Assembly (NCBI RefSeq): GCF_010727945.1
Contig: NZ_AP022569.1
Coordinates: forward strand, 4,464,001 to 4,528,000
Length of the DNA: 64,000 bases
Origin: Mycobacterium cookii
GTDB taxonomy: Bacteria > Actinomycetota > Actinomycetes > Mycobacteriales > Mycobacteriaceae
Direction of reading: 5' to 3'
In this document: in pieces, positions 31,357 through 41,301 of the stretch
Numbering within the stretch: the stretch's first letter is position 1
Layout of the letters: the number at the start of each line of letters is the position of its first letter
The notes under the pieces: generated by a model
Seen by the model: the letters and a program-made list of their open reading frames with translations, nothing else
What the model was told of the DNA's origin: nothing
Databases searched by the model: none
Position numbers and translations under genes: made by a program

Positions 31357-31684
31357 GTTGATTGCCTCACCCCGGACTTCGACACGATGTTGCGCTTCAC
31401 TGCTAACGATTTCGGCCTCGCGACCGAGAATAGACTAGCGGCTCGATAGCCGAACTGTCCCGTCCCAGCGCAGATTTGAAAGATATGAATAGCCATCCTG
31501 AACTGCGCGTTACCGCCGGATGGCCAGCTGGTGACGAATCTCCGTCGGTGCGATCAGCCTGATTCTTTCGCCGCGCGATCGGTAGGTGGATTCGCTAACC
31601 TGACCCCGTGTTCCGCCGACAGGACGACATTGTGCATCCGGTCCCCGTCCACTCCCGGCAGGCTTCCCGATTCGGTGCCGAGCA
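31357..31684. other. Intergenic region, PstS-like / DUF4436
   Basis: 328 bp between divergent genes. No convincing gene or RNA is seen. It must hold promoters for both; TAACCT at 31596-31601 could be a -10 for the DUF4436 gene. No clear Pho/RegX3 repeat is recognised. Confidence 0.4.
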
Positions 31685-32599
31685 ATGACAACCGAGGCCC
31701 CGCCGGCAACTCCGCCGGCACCGCCGAAAGAAACGCGATCGCGGCGGATCCCGATCGTCGTCATCGTCTTGGTGGCGTTCGTCGTGGCCTACGCCTTGTC
31801 ACTGCTCGGAGTTCACCTGCTCCAGAAATCGGAGGGTCCACTTCCACCGCTGGACCTGAGCGAGGCCGCGCCTGACGAAACCGTCGTCCAGATCAGCCTG
31901 GAAGAGCTGAAAGCCACGACGAACCGCCTCACTGTGAACGTGTTGGTCTATCCGGGTGAGTCGTTGTACGACAAGCGTTTCGACGAGCTGAACACCGAAC
32001 TGGCGGTGCGGTTGTACCCGCCGAATGACCTCGGCGACCTGACATATCCGAAGGGTAAGGCGCCCGCACAGGTCAGCACGACGATCAAGGCGCACGGCAA
32101 TCCCGGCAGCTGGCCCTTCGACTCCTATAAGTCCGAGCCGCTGTCGGCCGACGTGTTCATCGGGTCGGGCGCCGAGCGTAAGCGGATACCGGCGCGCGTC
32201 CAGGTGACCGGATCGATGGACGGCTGGGATGCCACCGTCAAACGCAACACCGACAACAGCGAGACCGGCAACCACAACACCAGCAACGTCGTCGTTACCC
32301 TGCACCGGGCCAAGGGGCCGCTGATCTTCGACCTCGGCATCATTCTGGTCCTGATCAGCCTGCCGACCTTGGCTCTGCTGGTGGCCATTCCAATGGCGCT
32401 GGGCAGAAGAAAATTCGTGCCACCCTTCGCCACCTGGTACGCGGCGAACCTGTTCGCGATCGTTCCGCTGCGAAATATCCTGCCGGGCGCCCCGCCGCCC
32501 GGCTCGCTGATCGACCAGGCCCTGGTGCAGTGGGTCCTGCTCGCACTGGCGACCGCGATGGCGCTGTACATCTTTTCCTGGGTGCGGCAAGGGGACTAA
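31685..32599 (+). CDS. DUF4436 membrane protein
   Basis: A 304-aa protein with a Pro-rich cytoplasmic N-terminus, one transmembrane segment (about residues 22-43), a periplasmic domain of about 170 aa, and three C-terminal transmembrane segments ending in MALYIFSWVRQGD. It belongs to DUF4436, common in mycobacteria at this site between the sulfatase pair and rplN (Rv0713 position). Function unknown. ATG start; it ends about 40 bp before the spc promoter. Confidence 0.85.
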   Translation: MTTEAPPATPPAPPKETRSRRIPIVVIVLVAFVVAYALSLLGVHLLQKSEGPLPPLDLSEAAPDETVVQISLEELKATTNRLTVNVLVYPGESLYDKRFDELNTELAVRLYPPNDLGDLTYPKGKAPAQVSTTIKAHGNPGSWPFDSYKSEPLSADVFIGSGAERKRIPARVQVTGSMDGWDATVKRNTDNSETGNHNTSNVVVTLHRAKGPLIFDLGIILVLISLPTLALLVAIPMALGRRKFVPPFATWYAANLFAIVPLRNILPGAPPPGSLIDQALVQWVLLALATAMALYIFSWVRQGD

Positions 32600-32641
32600 A
32601 CAGCGCGGTTGGCCTCTGCGCTCAGCCGGTTGACCAGGCAT

Positions 32642-32670
32642 TTGGCTCTGAGCAGGTCTTCGCCTAGACT
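32642..32670 (+). promoter_or_regulatory. spc operon promoter
   Basis: -35 TTGGCT (32642-32647), a 17-bp spacer and -10 TAGACT (32665-32670). The downstream GGGGTTGCCGTGGGC resembles the initial transcribed region of the S10 promoter (CGGGTTGCCTTGAGC). The leader to rplN is about 165 nt. Confidence 0.75.
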
Positions 32671-32843
32671 CTAGGGGTTGCCGTGGGCAGACCTCGGCTG
32701 GCATTTACGAGCAAGACCTGTCAGCCCCGCGTGCCTTTCAGCGACAAAGACCATGCAAGACGGGTCGGGTGGACTATGCATTCCAGCGTCTCCCGGTGTG
32801 TCCACGCGTGGGCGTGCATACGTGAACCAGGTCAGGAGATCGA

Positions 32844-33212
32844 GTGATTCAGCAGGAATCGCGGCTGAAGGTGGCCGACAACACGGGCGCCAAGGAGATC
32901 TTGTGCATCCGCGTGCTCGGCGGCTCGTCGCGGCGCTACGCCGGCATCGGCGACGTCATCGTGGCGACGGTCAAGGACGCCATCCCCGGCGGCAACGTCA
33001 AGCGCGGCGACGTGGTCAAGGCCGTGGTGGTGCGCACCGTCAAGGAGCGCCGTCGCCCGGACGGCAGCTACATCAAGTTCGACGAGAACGCTGCCGTGAT
33101 CATCAAGCCTGACAACGACCCGCGTGGAACCCGCATCTTCGGGCCGGTCGGCCGCGAACTGCGGGAGAAGCGCTTCATGAAGATCGTCTCGCTTGCTCCG
33201 GAGGTGTTGTAG
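32844..33212 (+). CDS. rplN: 50S ribosomal protein L14
   Basis: 122 aa, normal. [28 protein letters not shown] and [35 protein letters not shown] are conserved. L14 forms bridges to the 30S subunit and is the docking site for RsfS. GTG start preceded by GGTCAGGAG. First gene of the spc operon; rplX starts at the next base after the stop. Confidence 0.98.
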   Translation: MIQQESRLKVADNTGAKEILCIRVLGGSSRRYAGIGDVIVATVKDAIPGGNVKRGDVVKAVVVRTVKERRRPDGSYIKFDENAAVIIKPDNDPRGTRIFGPVGRELREKRFMKIVSLAPEVL

Positions 33213-33539
33213 ATGAAGGTGCACAAGGGTGACACCGTCCTGGTCATCTCGGGCAAGGACAAAGGCGCCAAAGGCAAAGTGATCCAGGCCTACCCGACGC
33301 GCAACAAGGTGCTCGTCGAGGGTGTCAACCGGATCAAGAAGCACACCGCGATCTCCCGCAACGAGCGCGGCGCGCAGTCGGGTGGAATCGTCACGCAGGA
33401 AGCCCCCATTCACGTCTCCAACGTGATGGTGGTCGACGCAGACGGCAACCCCACTCGCGTCGGTTACCGCCTCGACGAGGAGTCCGGCAAGCGGGTCCGC
33501 ATCTCCAAGCGCAATGGCAAGGACATCAAGGCATCATGA
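33213..33539 (+). CDS. rplX: 50S ribosomal protein L24
   Basis: 108 aa. KOW motif [23 protein letters not shown] and the following GVNRIKKHT loop are intact. L24 is an assembly initiator near the tunnel exit. It directly abuts rplN (0-bp gap) and overlaps rplE by 4 bp (ATGA). Confidence 0.98.
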   Translation: MKVHKGDTVLVISGKDKGAKGKVIQAYPTRNKVLVEGVNRIKKHTAISRNERGAQSGGIVTQEAPIHVSNVMVVDADGNPTRVGYRLDEESGKRVRISKRNGKDIKAS

Positions 33540-34099
33540 CGACAACCGAGAAGGTTCAGCCTCGGCTGAAGGCGCGCTACCGCAACGAGATTCGTGACGC
33601 GCTCAATCAGGAATTCAAGTACGCCAACGTCATGCAGATCCCGACCGTGGTGAAGGTCGTGGTGAACATGGGCGTCGGCGACGCCGCTCGCGACGCCAAG
33701 CTGATCAACGGTGCGGTCAACGACCTGGCCCTGATCACCGGGCAACGGCCGGAGATTCGCAAGGCGCGCAAGTCAATTGCACAGTTCAAGCTTCGCGAGG
33801 GCATGCCGATCGGCGCGCGGGTGACCCTGCGCAATGACCGGATGTGGGAGTTCCTCGACCGGCTCACCTCGATCGCGCTGCCGCGTATCCGCGACTTCCG
33901 TGGGCTGTCGCCCAAGCAGTTCGACGGCTCCGGCAACTATACCTTCGGGCTGAACGAGCAATCGGTGTTCCACGAGATCGACGTGGACAAGATCGACCGG
34001 CCTCGTGGCATGGACATCACCGTCGTCACCTCGGCGACAAACGACGACGAAGGACGGGCGTTGTTGCGCGGCCTCGGCTTTCCGTTCAAGGAGAACTGA
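33536..34099 (+). CDS. rplE: 50S ribosomal protein L5
   Basis: 187 aa, normal for Actinobacteria. Conserved [63 protein letters not shown] and RDFRGL are present. L5 carries 5S rRNA in the central protuberance and contacts P-site tRNA. Coupled to rplX by ATGA. Confidence 0.98.
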   Translation: MTTTEKVQPRLKARYRNEIRDALNQEFKYANVMQIPTVVKVVVNMGVGDAARDAKLINGAVNDLALITGQRPEIRKARKSIAQFKLREGMPIGARVTLRNDRMWEFLDRLTSIALPRIRDFRGLSPKQFDGSGNYTFGLNEQSVFHEIDVDKIDRPRGMDITVVTSATNDDEGRALLRGLGFPFKEN

Positions 34100-34103
34100 C
34101 CAG

Positions 34104-34289
34104 ATGGCAAAGAAGGCACTGAAAAACAAGTGTGCGCGTAAGCCCAAGTTCGCGGTGCGCGCCTACACCCGCTGCAACAAGTGCGGCCGCCCGCACGCGG
34201 TTTACCGCAAGTTCGGGCTGTGCAGGATCTGCCTGCGTGAAATGGCGCATGCGGGCGAGCTGCCCGGCGTGCAGAAGAGCAGCTGGTAA
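34104..34289 (+). CDS. rpsZ: 30S ribosomal protein S14 type Z (zinc-binding)
   Basis: 61 aa, the short zinc-ribbon form. Two CxxC pairs (CNKCGRPH and CRICLREM; Cys24, 27, 40, 43) bind zinc. Mycobacteria usually also have a zinc-free S14 paralogue under Zur control elsewhere; this operon copy is the zinc-replete form. Four bp after rplE. The 200-bp gap that follows contains the tandem repeat before rpsH. Confidence 0.97.
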   Translation: MAKKALKNKCARKPKFAVRAYTRCNKCGRPHAVYRKFGLCRICLREMAHAGELPGVQKSSW

Positions 34290-34381
34290 CCCCGGCCGAC
34301 GACGACAAATTTGACCAACTCAGAGAACAGGTGCGCAGTAGGCCCTAACCGGGAACCACTGCGAGGAAGGCGACACCGTCC

Positions 34382-34487
34382 ATGACCGCGATGACGACGA
34401 CGCAGAGCGAAGCGATGCAGAGGAGCAGCGCTCGATGACCGCGATGACGACGACGCAGAGCGAAGCGATGCAGAGGAGCAGCGCTCG
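34382..34487 (+). repeat. MIRU-like 2 x 53-bp perfect tandem repeat before rpsH
   Basis: Two identical 53-bp units (34382-34434, 34435-34487). Each unit starts with ATG and encodes an 18-aa peptide ([18 protein letters not shown]) whose TGA overlaps the ATG of the next unit; the second unit's TGA overlaps the rpsH ATG. Each carries its own GAGGAG ribosome-binding site 9 nt before the next start. Overlapping ATGA start/stops, operon location, co-orientation and the 53-bp length match the description of mycobacterial interspersed repetitive units, including the 53-bp form described at senX3-regX3. Confidence 0.8.
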
Positions 34488-34886
34488 ATGACGATGACGG
34501 ACCCGATCGCAGACTTCTTGACACGTCTGCGCAACGCCAATTCGGCGTACCACGATGAGGTGACGCTGCCGCATTCGAAGCTCAAGGCCAACATCGCCGA
34601 GATCCTCAAGCGGGAGGGGTACATCATCGACTACCACACCGAGGATGCGCGCGTCGGCAAGGCGCTCAAGGTTCAGCTCAAGTACGGGCCGAGCCGCGAG
34701 CGCAGCATCGCCGGCCTGCGCCGGGTGTCCAAGCCGGGGCTGCGGGTGTACGCCAAGTCCACCAACCTGCCGCGGGTACTCGGTGGCCTGGGCGTCGCGA
34801 TCATCTCGACCTCCTCGGGTCTGCTCACCGACCGTCAGGCGGCCAGGCAGGGCGTGGGCGGCGAAGTCCTCGCGTACGTGTGGTGA
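34488..34886 (+). CDS. rpsH: 30S ribosomal protein S8
   Basis: 132 aa, normal. [46 protein letters not shown] and the C-terminal [11 protein letters not shown] are intact. S8 binds helix 21 of 16S rRNA and in E. coli represses the spc operon by binding its mRNA at rplE. Here its start codon is formed at the edge of the 53-bp repeat and overlaps the preceding micro-ORF stop, so its translation may be coupled to the repeat peptides. Confidence 0.98.
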   Translation: MTMTDPIADFLTRLRNANSAYHDEVTLPHSKLKANIAEILKREGYIIDYHTEDARVGKALKVQLKYGPSRERSIAGLRRVSKPGLRVYAKSTNLPRVLGGLGVAIISTSSGLLTDRQAARQGVGGEVLAYVW

Positions 34887-34898
34887 GAGGGAACTGAC

Positions 34899-35438
34899 AT
34901 GTCGCGTATTGGTAAGCAGCCGATCCCGATCCCGTCCGGGGTCGAGGTGTCCATCGATGGACAGAACGTTTCGGTCAAGGGGCCCAAGGGCGTCCTGGAT
35001 CTGAAGGTCGCCGAGCCGATCACCGTGGTGCGCAACGACGATGGCGCCATCGTGGTCAGCCGTCCGGACGACGAGCGGCGCAATCGCTCGCTGCACGGGC
35101 TGTCGCGCACCCTGGTGTCCAACCTGGTGACCGGGGTGACGCAGGGATACACCATCAAGATGGAGATCTTCGGCGTCGGCTACCGCGTGCAGCTCAAGGG
35201 TTCCAACCTCGAGTTCGCGCTGGGTTACAGCCACCCCGTGGTGATCACGGCGCCGGACGGCGTCACCTTCGCGGTCGAGACGCCGACGAAGTTCTCGATC
35301 ACCGGTATCGACAAGCAAAAGGTCGGCCAGGTCGCGGCGAACATCCGTCGGCTGCGCAAATCGGACCCGTACAAGGGCAAGGGTGTGCGCTACGAAGGTG
35401 AGCAGATCCGCCGCAAGGTCGGAAAGACAGGTAAGTAG
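34899..35438 (+). CDS. rplF: 50S ribosomal protein L6
   Basis: 179 aa, normal. [30 protein letters not shown] and the C-terminal signature [22 protein letters not shown] are intact. L6 lies near the GTPase-factor binding region. 12 bp after rpsH, with AGAGGGAAC upstream. Confidence 0.98.
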   Translation: MSRIGKQPIPIPSGVEVSIDGQNVSVKGPKGVLDLKVAEPITVVRNDDGAIVVSRPDDERRNRSLHGLSRTLVSNLVTGVTQGYTIKMEIFGVGYRVQLKGSNLEFALGYSHPVVITAPDGVTFAVETPTKFSITGIDKQKVGQVAANIRRLRKSDPYKGKGVRYEGEQIRRKVGKTGK

Positions 35439-35440
35439 TC

Positions 35441-35845
35441 ATGGCGCAATCACAAGCTGGTACCGCGCAAAAGCCGCTGGCGCACAGCGTTTCCGCCGTC
35501 CGGCGAAAGGGTCGGCTGCGGCGGCACGCACGGCTGCGTAAGAAGATCTCGGGCACCACGGAGCGTCCGCGCTTGGTCGTGCACCGCTCGTCGCGGCACA
35601 TCCACGTGCAGCTGGTCAACGACCTGACCGGCACCACCTTGGCCGCCGCCTCGTCGATCGAGGCGGATGTGCGCGGCGTGGACGGCGACAAGAAAGCCCA
35701 CAGTGTGCGGGTCGGCCAGCTGATCGCTGAGCGGGCCAAGGCAGCCGGAGTCGACACCGTGGTCTTCGACCGCGGTGGCTACACCTACGGCGGGCGGATC
35801 GCGGCATTGGCCGACGCTGCTCGCGAGGGCGGATTGAAATTCTGA
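35441..35845 (+). CDS. rplR: 50S ribosomal protein L18
   Basis: 134 aa. The 5S rRNA-binding core [42 protein letters not shown] and C-terminal [26 protein letters not shown] are intact. About 15 extra N-terminal residues. Its TGA overlaps the ATG of a 16-codon micro-ORF that in turn overlaps rpsE. Confidence 0.98.
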   Translation: MAQSQAGTAQKPLAHSVSAVRRKGRLRRHARLRKKISGTTERPRLVVHRSSRHIHVQLVNDLTGTTLAAASSIEADVRGVDGDKKAHSVRVGQLIAERAKAAGVDTVVFDRGGYTYGGRIAALADAAREGGLKF

Positions 35846-35895
35846 TGACGAGCAACAATCTTGGGGAATCAAACTTGAGCGGAAGGACCGCATAA
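35845..35895 (+). CDS. 16-aa micro-ORF bridging rplR and rpsE
   Basis: ATG overlaps the rplR stop (TGATG) and TAA overlaps the rpsE ATG (TAATG); the encoded peptide is [16 protein letters not shown]. The GCGGAAGGA stretch near its end provides the ribosome-binding site for rpsE. It may exist only to keep ribosomes moving between the two genes. No similarity is recognised, and translation is inferred from the overlaps alone. Confidence 0.4.
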   Translation: MTSNNLGESNLSGRTA

Positions 35896-36602
35896 TGGCG
35901 GAGCAACCGGCTGGAACGGCCGGCCCGACAACCGCGCAAGGTCGCGACTCTCGCGGCGATGGCCGTGATTCGCGCGACGGCCGTGACTCGCGCGAGGGTC
36001 GGGGCCGACGCGACGGTGGCCGTGGCGGCCGCGACCGCGACGGCGACAAGAGCAATTACCTAGAGCGGGTCGTCACCATCAACCGCGTCTCCAAGGTGGT
36101 CAAGGGTGGTCGGCGATTCAGCTTCACCGCGTTGGTCATCGTCGGCGACGGCAATGGCATGGTCGGTGTCGGCTACGGCAAGGCGAAGGAAGTCCCGGCT
36201 GCGATCGCCAAGGGCGTCGAGGAGGCCCGTAAAAGCTTCTTCCGGGTGCCGCTGATCGGCGGGACGATCGTCCATCCCGTGCAGGGTGAGGCGGCCGCCG
36301 GTGTGGTGCTGCTGCGGCCGGCCAGCGCCGGTACCGGTGTGATCGCCGGCGGCGCCGTTCGCGCGGTGCTGGAATGTGCCGGCGTGCGCGACGTGCTGGC
36401 CAAGTCGCTGGGCAGCGACAACGCAATCAACGTGGTGCACGCCACGGTCGCCGCGCTCAAGCTGTTGCAGCGTCCCGAAGAGGTCGCCGCCCGGCGCGGA
36501 CTGTCGATCGAGGATGTGGCGCCGGCAGGCATGCTGCGCGCACGCCGCGAAAGTGAGGCGTTGGCCGCCAGTGCCAGCGCCACCCGTGAAGGAACGGCAT
36601 AA
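35895..36602 (+). CDS. rpsE: 30S ribosomal protein S5 with repetitive N-terminal extension
   Basis: 235 aa versus about 166 in E. coli. Residues 1-55 are a low-complexity Gly/Arg/Asp/Ser stretch with repeats of GRDSR type. The S5 core follows: [52 protein letters not shown] and [31 protein letters not shown]5 shapes the mRNA entry tunnel and decoding accuracy. The C-terminus is also extended by about 15 residues. Confidence 0.97.
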   Translation: MAEQPAGTAGPTTAQGRDSRGDGRDSRDGRDSREGRGRRDGGRGGRDRDGDKSNYLERVVTINRVSKVVKGGRRFSFTALVIVGDGNGMVGVGYGKAKEVPAAIAKGVEEARKSFFRVPLIGGTIVHPVQGEAAAGVVLLRPASAGTGVIAGGAVRAVLECAGVRDVLAKSLGSDNAINVVHATVAALKLLQRPEEVAARRGLSIEDVAPAGMLRARRESEALAASASATREGTA

Positions 36603-36604
36603 CC

Positions 36605-36826
36605 ATGGCCGCAGAAAAAGCGACACAACCGACGCAGCTGAAGATCACCCAGGTTCGCGGTGTCATCGGCGCTCGCTGGAAGCAGCGGGAAAGCCTTCGC
36701 ACACTGGGGCTTCGGCGCATTCGCCACTCGGTCGTCCGCGACGACACCCCGCAGACCCGCGGGCTGATCGCGACGGTCCGGCACCTCATCGAGGTCGAGC
36801 CGGCTGACGGAGGTAGCACCAAATGA
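36605..36826 (+). CDS. rpmD: 50S ribosomal protein L30
   Basis: 73 aa, with about 10 extra N-terminal residues compared with E. coli. The core [54 protein letters not shown] is intact. Two bp after rpsE; overlaps rplO by 4 bp (ATGA). Confidence 0.98.
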   Translation: MAAEKATQPTQLKITQVRGVIGARWKQRESLRTLGLRRIRHSVVRDDTPQTRGLIATVRHLIEVEPADGGSTK

Positions 36827-37263
36827 CGATCAAACTGCACGACCTACGCCCAGCGCCGGGGTCGAAGACCAAGCGCACCCGGGTCGGTCGTGGTGAGGGC
36901 TCCAAGGGTAAAACCGCGGGCCGCGGAACCAAGGGCACCAAGGCGCGTAAGAACGTGCCGGTGACCTTCGAGGGTGGGCAGATGCCGATCCACATGCGGC
37001 TGCCCAAGCTGAAGGGTTTCCGCAACCGGTTCCGCACCGAGTACGAAGTCGTCAACGTCGGCGACATCAATCGTCTGTTCCCGCAAGGTGGTTCGATCGG
37101 GGTTGACGAGCTGGTCGCCAAGGGCGCGGTGCGCAAGAACACCCTCGTCAAGGTTCTCGGTGACGGGAAGCTGGGCGTCAAGGTCGACGTCACCGCGCAC
37201 AAGTTCAGCGGCAGCGCGCGGGAGAAGATCACCGCGGCGGGCGGCTCAGCGACCGAGCTGTAG
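36823..37263 (+). CDS. rplO: 50S ribosomal protein L15
   Basis: 146 aa, normal. [42 protein letters not shown] and the C-terminal domain are intact. Last gene of the spc block here: secY-adk-map, which follow directly in many bacteria, are 14 kb downstream with their own promoter. The downstream gene is convergent after 7 bp with no clear terminator. Confidence 0.98.
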   Translation: MTIKLHDLRPAPGSKTKRTRVGRGEGSKGKTAGRGTKGTKARKNVPVTFEGGQMPIHMRLPKLKGFRNRFRTEYEVVNVGDINRLFPQGGSIGVDELVAKGAVRKNTLVKVLGDGKLGVKVDVTAHKFSGSAREKITAAGGSATEL

Positions 37264-37270
37264 CAGCCCG

Positions 37271-38500
37271 CTACCGCTGCGGCCGCACGCCGAGCACGTC
37301 GCGGAACAACGCCTGCCGCAAGGCCAGTTCCCGCGGGTCGCTCCATAGGTGAAAACCCAACCGGTTCATCACGTATGCGAAGCCGACCCCGGTGTCGGGG
37401 TCGGCGAACCCGAATGATCCGCCCAGTCCCGGTGTGCCGAACGCTTTATCCGACGAGCCGAAGTTGAAGTGCGCCAACGGTTTGCAATAGCCCAGCGAGA
37501 ACACCGAATCGACGTGCAACACCTTGTCGCGAATGCCGCCGCTCGGTGTGCGCGACGGTCGGGTGAGCGCATCGAGGGTCTCGGACGTCAAGCCGAGTTC
37601 GCGTCCACCGGTCGCCGCGCAGCTGTACGCCTTGGCGACCGCGCGCGCCGCGCCGATCCCGTTGGCCGCCGGAATCTCGACGGTGCGGACCTCTTCACGG
37701 TTGAAATCCCGCATCGCATCGATGTCGTTGGGCAGGTTCACACTACGGCCGGTCAGGCTACGCGGATTCAGCAGCGCCAGCGCGAGCCGTGGCGGCATCG
37801 CGTTGAGGTGCAGTAGCGCCGCGGCGCGGTGCCAGCCGTGCAGATGCGCGACGCGGTCACGGTCCACCGATGCGGGCAGGCCGATGTGCAGGTCCAGTCC
37901 GAGCGGTGCGGCGACTTCGTCGGCGAAGAACTGCCCAAGCGTCCGATGCGCCGGGTCGGCGTGCCGGATCAGTTCGGACTCATACCAGCCCAGGGTCAGG
38001 GCGTGATAGCCGTGCCGGCTGCCCGGTGGCCAGGCCGGGGCCTGTGCCGCCAGCACCGCCGACCGCTTCTCGGCGTCGTTCAGGTCGGCCAGCAGCAGCG
38101 GCGCGTCGAGTGCCGACAGGCCGGCTTGATGGGACAGCAACTGCCGCACGGTCACATCCGCTTTGCCCGCTTGCGCGAACTCCGGCCAGTAGTCGGCGAC
38201 TTTCGCGTCGTAGGAGATCAGCCCGCGGGATGCTGCGACCGTGACAGCCAGGGAGGCAATGCCTTTCGTCGTCGAGAACATGTTGACGATGGTGTCCTGC
38301 TGCCACGGTTGCTTGGTGTGACCGTTGCGGTAGCCGCCCCACAGGTCGACGACTTTGACGCCGTTGCGGTAAACGGCGACCGCGGCGCCGACTTCGCGGC
38401 GTGCGGCGAAGTTGGCCCGGAACGCGTCGGCGATCTTCCCGTAGCCCTCGTCGGCGTCACCCTGGATCCGGTCCGGCGGCGCGATGACTTTGCTGACCAT
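37271..38500 (-). CDS. Beta-lactamase-fold serine hydrolase (esterase type)
   Basis: A 409-aa class C beta-lactamase-related hydrolase. The SxxK nucleophile motif is in VNMFSTTKGIASLAVTVAASRG, and GTPGLGGSFGFADPDTGVGFAYVMNRLGFH is the typical C-terminal region of the EstB/LipE-like esterases. Probably acts on lipid or ester substrates rather than beta-lactams; no signal peptide is visible. A TATAAC -10-like box lies about 7 bp upstream of the ATG on the minus strand, so the message may have little or no leader. Confidence 0.85.
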   Translation of the reverse strand: MVSKVIAPPDRIQGDADEGYGKIADAFRANFAARREVGAAVAVYRNGVKVVDLWGGYRNGHTKQPWQQDTIVNMFSTTKGIASLAVTVAASRGLISYDAKVADYWPEFAQAGKADVTVRQLLSHQAGLSALDAPLLLADLNDAEKRSAVLAAQAPAWPPGSRHGYHALTLGWYESELIRHADPAHRTLGQFFADEVAAPLGLDLHIGLPASVDRDRVAHLHGWHRAAALLHLNAMPPRLALALLNPRSLTGRSVNLPNDIDAMRDFNREEVRTVEIPAANGIGAARAVAKAYSCAATGGRELGLTSETLDALTRPSRTPSGGIRDKVLHVDSVFSLGYCKPLAHFNFGSSDKAFGTPGLGGSFGFADPDTGVGFAYVMNRLGFHLWSDPRELALRQALFRDVLGVRPQR

Positions 38501-38532
38501 TGAGTCGTTATACTCCCGTGCAACGGTCGCGG

Positions 38533-39459
38533 TCAGCGGAGTTGCGGAATCACCTCCGCGGCAAGGCGTTCCATTTGCTCGCGATCCTCGGCGACGTCGC
38601 GGCCGACCGGGTTCAGCAGGATCGTCTCGGCGCCGGCGTCGATGACCTCGTGCAGACCGGCGACCACGTCGTCGATCGTGCCCGACACCGGTACCTGGTC
38701 GACGCCCGGCATCGCGCCGTAAATCCGGTGCAGCCCGTCGAGCACTCGTTCGCGAGCCTTGCTCGCGTCGTCGTCGACCATCAGGTAGACCCGCTTGCCG
38801 ATCGGGAAGGTCCCGGGATCCTGGCCCTGCTCGGCAATTTCGCGGCGCACGACGGAAACCGCTTCGGCGAACTTCGCGGTGGTCGACGAGCCCGCTCCGA
38901 GGAACGCGTCGCCGTGCCGCACCGCGCGGGCCAGCGCCTTGGGGGCCTGACCGCCGAACCAGATCGGCGGATGCGGCCGCTGCACGGGCTTGGGCTGGAT
39001 CGGTAGGTCCTCGACTTTGCGGAACCGGCCGTCGAAGGTCACCCGTGGCTGGTCGGACCAGGCCGCCTTCATCAACTGGAGGCCCTCGGTGAAACTGCTG
39101 ATGAAGGTGTCGCCGTCGACGCCGAAGGCGGCGAACTGTCGGCGGCCGCCACCGGGCGCCACACCGACATCGAGTCGACCGTGGCTGAGCCGGTCAACCG
39201 CGGTGATCGCCGAGGCCAACTGCAGGGGATCATGCAACGACGAGACCAGTACGGCCACGCCGAGCCGTAACCGCTCGGTGCAGGACGCCGCCCAGGCCAG
39301 CAGTTCCAGTGGTGCTATCAGCGGTGCCGCACCGATGGTCTGTTCGAGCACCCAGCCGCCCTCGAAGCCGAGTTCCTCGGCCCGTTTCAGGTAGTCACGC
39401 AGGCCGTCCCCGTCGAAACCGGCCGAGTCGAACTGGTGGATCGAGATGGAGAACTTCAC
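38533..39459 (-). CDS. LLM-class (luciferase-like) oxidoreductase, probably F420-dependent
   Basis: A 308-aa TIM-barrel protein of the luciferase-like monooxygenase superfamily: MKFSISIHQFDSAGFDGDGLRDYLKRAEELGFEGGWVLEQ, RLRLGVAVLVSSLHDPLQLASAITAVDRLSHGRLDVGVAPGGG and WFGGQAPKALARAVRHGDAFL. Mycobacterial members mostly use F420, some FMN. The substrate is unknown. It lies 32 bp upstream of the esterase gene on the same strand, so the two form an operon. ATG start is clear. Confidence 0.87.
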   Translation of the reverse strand: MKFSISIHQFDSAGFDGDGLRDYLKRAEELGFEGGWVLEQTIGAAPLIAPLELLAWAASCTERLRLGVAVLVSSLHDPLQLASAITAVDRLSHGRLDVGVAPGGGRRQFAAFGVDGDTFISSFTEGLQLMKAAWSDQPRVTFDGRFRKVEDLPIQPKPVQRPHPPIWFGGQAPKALARAVRHGDAFLGAGSSTTAKFAEAVSVVRREIAEQGQDPGTFPIGKRVYLMVDDDASKARERVLDGLHRIYGAMPGVDQVPVSGTIDDVVAGLHEVIDAGAETILLNPVGRDVAEDREQMERLAAEVIPQLR

Positions 39460-39513
39460 CCGATCAACCTACGGTCCGGGCGGTGCTGACGCGCCCGTCG
39501 GTAGGCTCGACAC

Positions 39514-41301
39514 ATGTTTGCTTTCCTGCCTGATCCGCCCGGTATCGACGACGTGCGAGCGCTGGCTCGCCGGGTGGACACCGCCCGCCACCACGGCGTT
39601 CCCGCCGGCTGCGTGCTCGAGTTCGACCTGCGGGCCGCGCCGCCGGAAGCGAGCGGGTTCGATCCGCTGGCGATCATCAGCGGCGGCGGCCGGCCGCTGG
39701 TGCTGCGCGACGCCGTGGCGGCGCTGCACCGGGCGGCCGAGGATCCCCGGGTCGCCGGCCTGATCGCCCGGGTGGAGCTGTCCGCCGCCCCGGCCGGCCC
39801 GGTCCAGGAGCTGCGCGAAGCCATTGCGGCGTTCACGGCCGTCAAGCCCTCGCTGGCGTGGGCCGAGACGTATCCGGGAACGTTGTCGTACTACTTGGCG
39901 TCGGCGTTCGGCGAGGTGTGGATGCAGCCGTCGGGCAGCGTCGGACTGATCGGCTTTGCCACCAGCGCCCTGTTCCTTCGGGACGCGCTGGACAAGGCCG
40001 GTATCGAGGCGCAGTTCATCGCGCGTGGTGAATACAAGTCGGCGGCAAACCTTTTCACGCAGGACCGCTACACCGATTCGCATCGGGAAGCCGACACCCG
40101 GCTGCTGGAAAGCCTGCGCGCCCAGGTGTGGCAGGCGATCGCCGAGTCGCGCAAGGTCGGCCTGGACGCGCTCGACGGGCTGGCCGACCAGGCGCCGCTG
40201 CTGCGCGACACCGCCGTCAAGTCCGGTCTGCTCGACCGCATCGGATACCGCGACGAAGCCTATGCGCGGATAGCAGAACTTGTTGGCGCCAAAGGCATTT
40301 CGCCAGAGACCGGCGATGCCGACGATGACGATGCGCCGCCGCGGTTGTTCCTGACTCGCTACGCGCGGGCGACCGGGCCGGGCAGTCCGCGGCCGTCGCT
40401 GCCCGGGCGCGGACCGAAGGGCACCATCGCCGTAGTCACCGTCGCCGGCCCGATCGTCAGCGGCCGCGGAGGATCGCGGGTGCCATTCGGCTCGTCCAAC
40501 GCCGGTGCCGACACCATCGCGGCGGCACTGCGCGAGGCCGCTGCCGACGACTCGGTGTCGGCCATCGTGCTGCGGGTCGACTCGCCGGGCGGCTCGGTTT
40601 CCGCGTCGGAAACCATTTGGCGCGAGGTCAAGAAGGCTCGCCGGCACGGCAAGCCGGTGGTGGCGTCGATGGGTGCGGTCGCCGCTTCCGGTGGCTACTA
40701 CATCTCGATGGGCGCCGACGCGATCGTGGCCAACCCCGGCACGATCACCGGCTCGATCGGCGTGATCACGGGCAAGCTGGTCGCCCGCGACTTGAAAGAC
40801 CGGCTGGGTGTCGGGTCGGATGCGGTGCGTACCAACGCCAATGCCGATGCGTGGTCGATCAATGCGCCGTTCACGCCCGAGCAGCACGCTCAGGTGGAGG
40901 CCGAGGCGGACCTGTGCTACACCGACTTCGTGCAGCGCGTCGCCGACGGGCGTCACCTCAGCTTGGAGGCGGTCGAAGAGGTGGCCCGGGGCCGGGTATG
41001 GACCGGTGCGGATGCCCTCGAGCACGGCCTCGTCGACGAGCTCGGCGGGTTGCGCACCGCGGTGCGCAGGGCCAAAGTGCTGGCCGGTTTGGACGAAGAC
41101 GACAAGGTGCGCATCGCCGGCTACCCGGGTTCGTCGCTGTGGGAGTTTCTCCGCCCGCGGGCATCCTCGCAGCCGGCGGCCGCGTCACTACCTGATGCAT
41201 TGGGCGCGTTGATGATTCAGTCGGTGATCGGCATCATCGAACAGGCCGAGCGGACGCTGACCGGCGCCAGCGTGCTGTGGGTGGGGGAGTCCCGCTTCTA
41301 G
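39514..41301 (+). CDS. sppA: Signal peptide peptidase A-type serine protease
   Basis: A 595-aa SppA of the long (67K) form with two ClpP-like domains. The catalytic Lys is in the N-terminal half ([16 protein letters not shown]) and the nucleophile Ser in [32 protein letters not shown] in the C-terminal half, giving the Ser/Lys dyad. No obvious N-terminal transmembrane segment is visible, unlike E. coli SppA. It degrades signal peptide remnants or other membrane peptides. Position after rplO matches M. tuberculosis Rv0724. Stop overlaps the first methyltransferase gene tail-to-tail. Confidence 0.93.
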   Translation: MFAFLPDPPGIDDVRALARRVDTARHHGVPAGCVLEFDLRAAPPEASGFDPLAIISGGGRPLVLRDAVAALHRAAEDPRVAGLIARVELSAAPAGPVQELREAIAAFTAVKPSLAWAETYPGTLSYYLASAFGEVWMQPSGSVGLIGFATSALFLRDALDKAGIEAQFIARGEYKSAANLFTQDRYTDSHREADTRLLESLRAQVWQAIAESRKVGLDALDGLADQAPLLRDTAVKSGLLDRIGYRDEAYARIAELVGAKGISPETGDADDDDAPPRLFLTRYARATGPGSPRPSLPGRGPKGTIAVVTVAGPIVSGRGGSRVPFGSSNAGADTIAAALREAAADDSVSAIVLRVDSPGGSVSASETIWREVKKARRHGKPVVASMGAVAASGGYYISMGADAIVANPGTITGSIGVITGKLVARDLKDRLGVGSDAVRTNANADAWSINAPFTPEQHAQVEAEADLCYTDFVQRVADGRHLSLEAVEEVARGRVWTGADALEHGLVDELGGLRTAVRRAKVLAGLDEDDKVRIAGYPGSSLWEFLRPRASSQPAAASLPDALGALMIQSVIGIIEQAERTLTGASVLWVGESRF

